Shown here piece by piece: positions 15,073 to 21,252 of a stretch of DNA of 21,252 bases; the first letter of the stretch is position 1, and each line of letters opens with the position of its first letter. The position numbers and the translations under genes were made by a program. The notes under the pieces were generated by a model, which did not search any database, was not told the DNA's origin, and saw nothing but the letters and a program-made list of their open reading frames with translations. The stretch spans positions 1 through 21,252 of the forward strand of contig DRBZ01000118.1 of NCBI GenBank assembly GCA_011043895.1, in the 5' to 3' direction. Source of the stretch: Candidatus Cloacimonadota bacterium (lineage in GTDB: Bacteria > Cloacimonadota > Cloacimonadia > JGIOTU-2).

Positions 15073-15483
15073 TCAGTCATATTTCACTGTTTTAGTTGAA
15101 GCAATGACAATCTTCTGAAGACCATTCAATCTGGCTAGGTCCATTACTTCTACAACCATCCCGTGCGAAGCTTTCTTATCTGCTCTGAGTAAGAGACTGT
15201 ACTGTTCTGCATCCCTTATCATATTCTTGAAAGCCATATCCAGTTCATCAAGAGTTATTATTTCCCCGTTAAGGTAGATTGTTTCATCTTCCTGTACAAT
15301 GACTTCCAACTCGGCACTTACCGAGGAAATTGCACTCTCTGCATTCGGTAGTTCAAGTTCCATACCTGGCTGTTCGATAAAATTTGTAGAGATCATGAAA
15401 AAGATAAGCAGAAGCAATACTACATCGATAAGTGATGTTATGTTAATGACAACCCGTCGCCTTTTCTTTCTAAGCAGCTTCAT
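15073..15483 (-). CDS. ExbD/TolR-family biopolymer transport protein
   Basis: A 136-residue inner-membrane protein. A basic N-terminus (RKKRRR) precedes one transmembrane helix (about 12-31), with the proton-path aspartate Asp20 in NITSLIDVVLLLLIFFM, the hallmark of ExbD/TolR. A periplasmic domain follows, with LNGEIITLDELDMAF and DKKASHGMVVEVMDLAR as in the family. It works with ExbB to turn proton motive force into TonB movement. The start overlaps the ExbB gene by 14 bases, and AAGGAC precedes the ATG. Placement beside a TonB gene favours ExbD over TolR. Confidence 0.9.
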   Translation of the reverse strand: MKLLRKKRRRVVINITSLIDVVLLLLIFFMISTNFIEQPGMELELPNAESAISSVSAELEVIVQEDETIYLNGEIITLDELDMAFKNMIRDAEQYSLLLRADKKASHGMVVEVMDLARLNGLQKIVIASTKTVKYD

Positions 15484-16108
15484 TTTCTTCGTCCTTCGGT
15501 GCGCTCAATTTAGTAACAAGTGTATTCGTCACATCCTCAATATCGAGGATCATATCCTCGGATTTTCCGGAAAAATAATTATAACAAATAAGTGTAGGAA
15601 TAGCAACAGAAAGTCCAAATGCAGTTGTGAGCAGGGCTTCGGAAATTCCACCAGAAAGGGATGCTGCACTCCCCACGCCTTCCTTAGTGATAATGCTGAA
15701 TACCTTGATCATCCCAAGCACTGTTCCAAGCAAACCAAGTATAGGAGCAACTGCTGCAATTGTCTCTAATACACCAAGATATTTTTCTAACGACCTGATC
15801 TCCTGGCGGATATTATTCTCTATTTCCTCCTTCATCCGCTGATAAGGCATGGCTTTATGATCGAGAATGATCAGAATAACTCTGGAAAGCAAACTTTTAT
15901 TTTTTTCACATACTGATCTCACCAGCTTGATGTCTCCGTCAGATGAATATTTCCTCACGACATTCAACACTTCCGGAGATAATACTTTTCTTGTACGAAG
16001 ATTGATGATTTTTTCAACGATTACAGCAAGCGAAAGAATACTGCAAACGAACAAAGGGATCATCAGCACCCCCCCTTTGCTCAGAAACATCCAGATATCC
16101 GTAAACAT
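15470..16108 (-). CDS. ExbB/TolQ/MotA-family proton channel protein
   Basis: A 212-residue inner-membrane protein. The first helix is at about 12-32 (GVLMIPLFVCSILSLAVIVE). A long cytoplasmic loop follows. The second and third helices lie in the conserved ETIAAVAPILGLLGTVLGMI and SEALLTTAFGLSVAIPTLIC stretches, the diagnostic MotA_ExbB block. With ExbD it forms the proton-driven motor that energises TonB. AAGGAG four bases before the ATG fixes the start. It follows the TonB gene by 12 bases and overlaps ExbD. Confidence 0.92.
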   Translation of the reverse strand: MFTDIWMFLSKGGVLMIPLFVCSILSLAVIVEKIINLRTRKVLSPEVLNVVRKYSSDGDIKLVRSVCEKNKSLLSRVILIILDHKAMPYQRMKEEIENNIRQEIRSLEKYLGVLETIAAVAPILGLLGTVLGMIKVFSIITKEGVGSAASLSGGISEALLTTAFGLSVAIPTLICYNYFSGKSEDMILDIEDVTNTLVTKLSAPKDEENEAA

Positions 16109-16120
16109 ATAACTCCTTGA

Positions 16121-16972
16121 TTATTTTTTTTCAACAATGTATGAAAACAATGACGTAACGATCAAACTGTCCTCTGGAAAATCTGGCGGTAGTGGTTGGA
16201 AGGGCGCAGAAATTTCAATTGAACCAGTACTGACACCTACAAGAGATGCATGGGCATTGGAGTGAAGCACTTCAAGATCATTGAGATTACCATTTCGAAG
16301 AATTTCAAAACGAACAAGAACTTTCCCTTGTATTAATCCAAGATAAGTAAATCCAGGAGGAGGATGAAGATTATTCTGGATCTTTTTCTTTAGGTATAAC
16401 ATATACGGTGCAAAATTCCAATTGTATGTATTGAAGCTGATACCACCGTACTTCTCAACCTCACTGATCATATTATCATAGGTCGGCTTGATATTCTGTT
16501 CCTGAAGCTGAGGAAGTATCGATTCCTTTTGAGATGAAAGTGGATCATGAGATGAATTTGCTTTCTCGGCAGCTAAGGCTTCTTGCTCATCATCCTGCTG
16601 GTTAGTACTTATATCCTTTTCCCGTATTTGTTGTTTAGAAAGTATTTTCACTTCAACGATCTCCTGGAAGTCCTTGATCTTAGATTCCCCATCATTGAAT
16701 GGTAATTCACCTTCTGGTAGGACACTCTCTATTTCATCAGCCGCAATAAGACTTTTATCAGAAACAACATCTGTTTCCACATCCTGTGCATCATCGGGCA
16801 CATCAGGTGTTTCAACGATCTCAAAGACCAGCCTATTCTCCCGTTCTTCCTCAGCCCGTGCAGGAAAAAAATCAAGTCTGATAGTTGATATGTACGGAAA
16901 AATAACCAAAATAAGAAAATGAATTATGATCGAGATGACCAGTGCAATCCAGAGTATTCGCTTCGAATTCAT
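16121..16972 (-). CDS. TonB-family energy transducer
   Basis: A 283-residue protein counted from the ATG at 16972; a TTG at 16987 would add five residues. The N-terminal helix (about 6-27) contains SIIIH (Ser14, His18), the SxxxH motif by which TonB couples to ExbB-ExbD. A long acidic, Gln/Glu-rich periplasmic linker takes the place of the usual Pro-rich one. The C-terminal 100 residues (YMLYLKKKIQNNLHPPPG, IQGKVLVRFEILRNGNLNDL, FQPLPPDFPEDS) are a TonB C-terminal domain, which contacts outer-membrane receptors. A TolA-like role is possible, but gene order TonB-ExbB-ExbD favours uptake. No receptor is in the window. Confidence 0.85.
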   Translation of the reverse strand: MNSKRILWIALVISIIIHFLILVIFPYISTIRLDFFPARAEEERENRLVFEIVETPDVPDDAQDVETDVVSDKSLIAADEIESVLPEGELPFNDGESKIKDFQEIVEVKILSKQQIREKDISTNQQDDEQEALAAEKANSSHDPLSSQKESILPQLQEQNIKPTYDNMISEVEKYGGISFNTYNWNFAPYMLYLKKKIQNNLHPPPGFTYLGLIQGKVLVRFEILRNGNLNDLEVLHSNAHASLVGVSTGSIEISAPFQPLPPDFPEDSLIVTSLFSYIVEKK

Positions 16973-17061
16973 AGGTTGTTCAATCAATTACAAATTGTAT
17001 AATAATGCTATCAGAATCATTGTATCGCATATATTTTTTGATGAATTTATCTACAAATAGT

Positions 17062-18468
17062 TTAAGCTCTTGATGGATAGAGAAATTGCCCTTCACCCTT
17101 TCTCCCGACATAAACATCATCTTCAATGATTGGCTTGCCCCGCAAGTAGACTCTATTGATCTTTCCTTTAAAATTCACTTTATCAAAGGGTGAGTATTTT
17201 CCTTTTGAGTGTAGTTTTTCTGCTTCTATCCTTGTTTCGGACAGAATATCGACTAAAACAAGATCAGCATCTAATCCTTCTGCAATACTTCCTTTTTTAT
17301 ACTGAAATCCATATTGTTTTGCTGCATTAGTAGATACCAGTTTCTGCAATTCACAGAGATTTACTCTTCCTTTCATAAAAGCATCTGATACCATGAATGG
17401 AAGCATTAATTCTGAACCTGGTATTCCGGCATAGTCTTTCCAGATGTTGCCCGTACTTTTCTCTCTGGGATAGTCACATCCTGCATGGTCAGTGGTCACA
17501 AAACTGATCGTTCCGTCAATAAGCCCACCCCATAATGCTTCTCTATCTTCATTATATTTAACTGGTGGTGCTGTTTTAAGTATGTTACCCAAGTGGTCAT
17601 AATCATCTTGTGTAAAAGCCAGGAAATGTGGACAGGTTTCTGTAGTGATATGCAAACCTTTTTTCTGAGCTTCTCTAATGAGTTCCAAACCTCTTTTGCT
17701 GCTCAAATGTACAATATGAAATTGAGCATTGGTTTTTTTTGCAACATCGATCACTGTCTTTATAGCTCTGTATTCGGCTTCAGTACTTCGTGCAGCACAA
17801 TAATCTTTGAAAGTATTCCGATCATTCTCTATGAACTGTCTACTTTTTTTCTCAATAAATACTTTATCTTCGGCATGCACAGCAATCAACATATTCAATT
17901 CTCTGGCAATGTAGCCAACTTTTTCAAGCTGTCCCTTTGTAAGAGCAATGAACTCATCCATTCCTGAGATCAAATAGATCTTGAATCCCACCACACCTTT
18001 ATTCTTTAGCACCTTCATGTTTCTTCTCACATCTCCAGTATCAAATTCAGTGCCAGAAACACCTCCCCAGAATGCATAATCAACAACTGCCTTGTTCTTT
18101 ACTTCATCTAACTTATGAGAAAAACTCTCACCGTTTATCACGGGAGGAATGGAAGTACACGGCATATCAATGATCGTTGTGATACCACCAAAAGCTGCTG
18201 CAAGTGTTCCTGAATAGAAATCCTCTCTCCATGTAAAGCCGGGATCGTCATAGTGCACGTGAGGATCTATTGCTGCTGGCAGAAGAATTAAATACTGTTC
18301 TTTATGAAGATCATGTATTCTATTGTGCGAGATATACTCAATGAGTTTTTTTGATTGAGAAGGGACCTTTTCTTTCTTCACTATTTCATGTATCTGGGTA
18401 TTGAATTTCACATCACAGAGCCAGACATCATTTTGTAACGGAACAATTACGTTTTTCAGTATTTGCAT
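17062..18468 (-). CDS. Cyclic amidohydrolase (hydantoinase / allantoinase / dihydropyrimidinase family)
   Basis: A 468-residue binuclear metal hydrolase that opens cyclic amides such as hydantoins, allantoin or dihydropyrimidines. Ligands are in place: His70 and His72 (DPHVHYDDPG), the carboxylated Lys163 (GFKIYLISGMDE), His198 (VHAED), His254 (HIVHLSSKRG) and Asp327 (TTDHAG). GGITTIIDMP and ETCPHFL (277-283) are typical of allantoinases and dihydroorotases. It may play the part of hyuA, which in E. coli lies in the ygeW-xdhD purine region. The ATG directly abuts the TAG of the PLP enzyme gene (TAGATG), so translation is coupled. The true substrate is not clear from sequence. Confidence 0.87.
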   Translation of the reverse strand: MQILKNVIVPLQNDVWLCDVKFNTQIHEIVKKEKVPSQSKKLIEYISHNRIHDLHKEQYLILLPAAIDPHVHYDDPGFTWREDFYSGTLAAAFGGITTIIDMPCTSIPPVINGESFSHKLDEVKNKAVVDYAFWGGVSGTEFDTGDVRRNMKVLKNKGVVGFKIYLISGMDEFIALTKGQLEKVGYIARELNMLIAVHAEDKVFIEKKSRQFIENDRNTFKDYCAARSTEAEYRAIKTVIDVAKKTNAQFHIVHLSSKRGLELIREAQKKGLHITTETCPHFLAFTQDDYDHLGNILKTAPPVKYNEDREALWGGLIDGTISFVTTDHAGCDYPREKSTGNIWKDYAGIPGSELMLPFMVSDAFMKGRVNLCELQKLVSTNAAKQYGFQYKKGSIAEGLDADLVLVDILSETRIEAEKLHSKGKYSPFDKVNFKGKINRVYLRGKPIIEDDVYVGRKGEGQFLYPSRA

Positions 18469-19962
18469 CTAAGTATATTTTTTCATCAGTCCTGTTCTTT
18501 CATTGAACTCGTCAATCAGCTCATCCCACTGCTCATAAGCGTGCATTTTGCTGCTCCAGTAATCATCATCATACCATTGGGCATTCAGTTCTTGGACAGT
18601 CTTTCCCTGCTGCTCTATCCAGGTAAAGTATTTCAGATTATGCATACGCTTCTTGTCCCAGTAGCTGAGTTCGAGCATATAATCGATCGTGATCCCCTGC
18701 ATATATCGCTGAAAATCTCCTGCTGCATTAAGGACTGTATAATCACCAAATTTCTTGCGCATTTCTTTCATGCGTGACTGATACAGCTCCATCGAATCTG
18801 TAGCAACAGTAAATAGCACATCTGATTCATTCATCTCATAATATTTTGCCATCTTGATAGATCCGATAATATTTGCGATCGATGATATACCGAAAAGAGA
18901 AAGCTCATTTATTAGTTCCTGATCGATGCCCTGAATCCTCAAATATTCATGCCCGGCCTTTTCGTTAAATAATCTAATAAGATGCATACATGCTTCATCA
19001 TCAATGTCTGCGACCATGTCCATATTTTTAAGATTATGAATCCACGGCACATGCTTATCTCCAATTCCTTCAATACGGTGACCACCATACCCATTGAAGA
19101 GCAGAGTTGGACACTGCAACGCTTCACCTGCACAAACCTTTATGTGAGGATACTTTTCTCGAAGATATTCAGCACTGCCAAGTGTTCCTGCTGATCCCTG
19201 AGTTAAGAATAAACCTGAAAATCGCTGATTATCATTTTTATTTTGCTCATATACCTCTTCCATAGCACGTCCAGTTACTGCATAGTGCCACACTGCATTG
19301 CCGAACTCGCTGAATTGATTTAGTATGACTATCTCATCAGCGCGTGATTCTTTAAGTTCCTTTGTTTTATCATACACCTCCTTGACGTTGCTTTCACAAC
19401 CTGGAGTAGGGTATATCTCAGCACCGACCTTCTCCAGCCATTCAAATCGTTCTGAAGACATTTCTTCTGGCAATACAGCAATTGAAGGACAGGCAAGGAG
19501 ATATGAATCATACGCCCCTCCTCTGCAGTAATTTCCCGTGGAAGGCCATAAAGCTTTCTGTTTTGTGGGATCAAACGCACCCCTGATGAGTTTCTCAACA
19601 AGTGGTCCAAAAGTCGCACCCACTTTATGTGAGCCAGTCGGGAAATACTTACCCAGTAAAATATAGATCTTCGCTTTCACACCAGTAAGTTCTGAAGGTA
19701 ACTCGAGATAATTCACACCATCAAATCCACCGCCATTTTCCACTGGATCGTTCTTCCAGGTAATCCTGAAAAGATTTCTTGGATGAAGATCCCATAATCC
19801 AATATGAGATAACTCTTCTTTGATACCTTCTGGCACTGTTTCTGGATTGATCATCTGTGAATAGGTAGGAATAATAATATCTCTTTCTTTGCACCTCTGA
19901 ACTGTATTTTCAAGTACTTTTTCGTCAACGACGTTCCATTGCGTATCCTTAAATTTATCCAT
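18469..19962 (-). CDS. Fold-type II PLP-dependent enzyme (ammonia-lyase / cysteine-synthase-like)
   Basis: A 497-residue enzyme. GKYFPTGSHKVGATFG (104-119) carries the likely PLP lysine Lys113. WPSTGNYCRGGAYDS (139-153) is the substrate/cofactor loop of fold-type II enzymes such as cysteine synthase. LTQGSAGTLGSAEYL (253-267) is the glycine loop that holds the phosphate. It is about 100-170 residues longer than cysteine synthase or diaminopropionate ammonia-lyase, with extra N- and C-terminal parts (Trp/Tyr-rich tail). It stands where ygeX, a PLP ammonia-lyase, is found in the E. coli cluster, and may fill that role on an amino acid left after ring cleavage. It is not an obvious YgeX orthologue. 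AAGGA eight bases before the ATG supports the start. It is the first gene of the minus-strand run. Confidence 0.85.
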   Translation of the reverse strand: MDKFKDTQWNVVDEKVLENTVQRCKERDIIIPTYSQMINPETVPEGIKEELSHIGLWDLHPRNLFRITWKNDPVENGGGFDGVNYLELPSELTGVKAKIYILLGKYFPTGSHKVGATFGPLVEKLIRGAFDPTKQKALWPSTGNYCRGGAYDSYLLACPSIAVLPEEMSSERFEWLEKVGAEIYPTPGCESNVKEVYDKTKELKESRADEIVILNQFSEFGNAVWHYAVTGRAMEEVYEQNKNDNQRFSGLFLTQGSAGTLGSAEYLREKYPHIKVCAGEALQCPTLLFNGYGGHRIEGIGDKHVPWIHNLKNMDMVADIDDEACMHLIRLFNEKAGHEYLRIQGIDQELINELSLFGISSIANIIGSIKMAKYYEMNESDVLFTVATDSMELYQSRMKEMRKKFGDYTVLNAAGDFQRYMQGITIDYMLELSYWDKKRMHNLKYFTWIEQQGKTVQELNAQWYDDDYWSSKMHAYEQWDELIDEFNERTGLMKKYT

Positions 19963-20128
19963 AGTCTTTTTCCTTAATTTTAATAATTCTCTGCAAAAAC
20001 GAAAAAATGAAGTAACACGTCAATATTTTCAGTCAATGCATTCTATTTTCAAGAAATTTGACAAGTTCTTATAAATTCTGCGTATCCTTACGTAAATAAA
20101 AAATCACGTTTGATATTCGATATAACTT
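19963..20128. promoter_or_regulatory. Divergent intergenic region between the PLP enzyme and the sugar transferase
   Basis: This 166-base AT-rich gap separates genes that diverge, so it should hold promoters for both the minus-strand catabolic run and the plus-strand gene. On the plus strand TTGACA occurs at 20058-20063, with a weak TATCCT-like hexamer 19 bases later at 20083-20088. On the minus strand there are two TTGAC copies close together (TTGACT and TTGACG, between about 20015 and 20038) but no clear -10 box. I found no riboswitch or operator dyad I would defend. Confidence 0.4.
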
Positions 20129-21252
20129 ATGTCCAAGAAAAAAATTAATTTCTTTTTTACTGTACTAAAAATTACCAATGATATTTTCGCTGTTGCACTG
20201 ACATTCGTCATTGCCTACGAGATGAAATTCCGGTGGTTGATCCATCTGAGTGATGTTGATGCCTATCCTGATATCTATATTGACCTTTATCTTCATGTAC
20301 TATGGCTTATTGTTATTATCTGGATTCTCTCCTTTGTAATCTCCGGATTATACAAAGAATACTCTGGTCCTTTGAAATGGATGAACGAGATCAAAGCTAT
20401 CCTGAAAGGGGCTGTTTTTGCAACTATTCAGACTTTTGCATTTACCTTCATTTTTGATGGACTTCCCCAATCCCGATACGTGATTGTGTATTCATTACCC
20501 GTAAGTATTATAACACTTATAGCTTCTCACTGGTTTATAAATAAGCTAAAAAGTTTTATGCTCAAACATAACATTGGAAACATGAAAGCAGTGGTCATTG
20601 GTGTGAATGAGAAGGGACAGGAAATCGCAGAGAAGATGATATTATATCCAGATATTGGATTTAATTATGCAGGTACTATTTCAGATGTGATTCCAGAAAA
20701 ACTACGCTATCATCTCAAGACAAATTTTAAACATCTGGGCATTATTAAAGACTATAAAAGGATACTGGAAAAAATTGATGCTGATGCACTTTTTGTGGCA
20801 GAAGAAGATATTGATCAGAAATTCCTAAATAAAATTATAATCTACTGTAAAGAAAATGATATATTCCTGAGGATGATCCCAACAAAATACCAATTCAAGA
20901 CCGGTTCTATGGATTTTGATGACTTGGATGGTATTCCGCTCATAGGTATTACTTATCTTAGTATAAGTAGGTGGCGCTGTTTTGTCAAAAGATCTTTTGA
21001 CCTTGCTCTTGTCATTCCTTTAATCATCCTGACTTCTCCTCTTTACTTGATACTTGCTCTACTGGTTCGACTGAGCTCTGAGGGACCTGTTCTCTATAAG
21101 CAGGAACGCGTTACAAAGAATGGAAAAGTGTTCTGGTTCCTCAAATTCAGATCAATGTATATTGACGCCGAAGTAGAATCCGGACCCACATATTCTACAA
21201 AGGATCAGAAGGACAGGACTACGAAGATAGGAAACTTTCTTCGTAAAACTTC
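20129..21252 (+). CDS. Polyprenyl glycosylphosphotransferase (undecaprenyl-phosphate sugar transferase), 3' partial
   Basis: The frame is open from ATG 20129 to the window end (374 codons plus two bases), so the gene is cut by the edge. It would transfer a sugar-phosphate to undecaprenyl phosphate, the first step of exopolysaccharide or O-antigen assembly, at the inner membrane. The N-terminal part has several helices (about 17-31, 54-75, 92-110, 117-137). A CoA-binding-like Rossmann domain follows (MKAVVIGVNEKGQEIAEKM, 152-170), with LGIIKDYKRILEKIDADALFV after it. The catalytic bacterial sugar transferase domain starts at KRSFDLALVIPL (288-299), with EGPVLYKQERV (318-328), FLKFRSMYIDAE (337-348) and TKIGNFLRKTS at the edge. 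This order is that of WbaP/WcaJ-type enzymes. It is the only plus-strand gene. No strong Shine-Dalgarno is visible. Confidence 0.9.
   Translation, partial: MSKKKINFFFTVLKITNDIFAVALTFVIAYEMKFRWLIHLSDVDAYPDIYIDLYLHVLWLIVIIWILSFVISGLYKEYSGPLKWMNEIKAILKGAVFATIQTFAFTFIFDGLPQSRYVIVYSLPVSIITLIASHWFINKLKSFMLKHNIGNMKAVVIGVNEKGQEIAEKMILYPDIGFNYAGTISDVIPEKLRYHLKTNFKHLGIIKDYKRILEKIDADALFVAEEDIDQKFLNKIIIYCKENDIFLRMIPTKYQFKTGSMDFDDLDGIPLIGITYLSISRWRCFVKRSFDLALVIPLIILTSPLYLILALLVRLSSEGPVLYKQERVTKNGKVFWFLKFRSMYIDAEVESGPTYSTKDQKDRTTKIGNFLRKT

Overview
The window looks like a piece of an AT-rich, anaerobic, diderm bacterial chromosome. A TonB/ExbB/ExbD module and lipoproteins indicate an outer membrane. A secreted SGNH-type protein ends in a PNPF...GVYFYRL...KRMILL sorting domain, the T9SS / FlgD-Ig-like tail typical of Cloacimonadota and other Fibrobacteres-Chlorobi-Bacteroidetes relatives. 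A Cloacimonadota-like source is my best guess; this is inference from gene style, not from a marker gene. All genes lie on the minus strand except a sugar transferase that starts at 20129 and runs off the right end. I saw no rRNA, tRNA, CRISPR array or intact transposase.

Right part (about 10440-19962, read right to left): a catabolic cluster that recalls the E. coli ygeX-hyuA-ssnA-ygfM-xdhD purine region. The order is a fold-type II PLP enzyme, a hydantoinase/allantoinase-type cyclic amidohydrolase, a TonB-ExbB-ExbD energy-transduction block, an SsnA-like amidohydrolase, then the molybdopterin and FAD subunits of a xanthine-dehydrogenase-family enzyme. Within the catabolic genes the joints are abutting or overlapping, so translation is probably coupled. 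The Ton block sits between two wider gaps. The usual 2Fe-2S subunit of the dehydrogenase is not in the window. Together the genes suggest anaerobic breakdown of a purine or a related cyclic amide, with possible TonB-powered uptake across the outer membrane. The substrate is not proven by the sequence.

Middle part (about 7511-10392): a lipoprotein with two thioredoxin-like domains (CTEC and WCPPC), a secreted CHWC thioredoxin-fold protein, a double-[4Fe-4S] protein that is frameshifted at an A6 run, and a ten-helix EamA exporter.

Left part (461-7451): a DUF362 gene destroyed by an internal deletion, a class V aminotransferase, a flavodoxin-like Fe-S/FMN protein, two SAM methyltransferases, a small lipoprotein, a TMEM175-like channel, a one-domain EamA protein, a HEAT-like membrane protein, a decayed sorting-domain remnant and the SGNH-type secreted protein. 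The first 460 bases are noncoding and hold six short hairpins that look like a mosaic of intergenic repeat elements. Three broken genes (about 2500-2751, 7013-7451, 8408-8949) make gene decay, or homopolymer sequence errors, a theme of this window.
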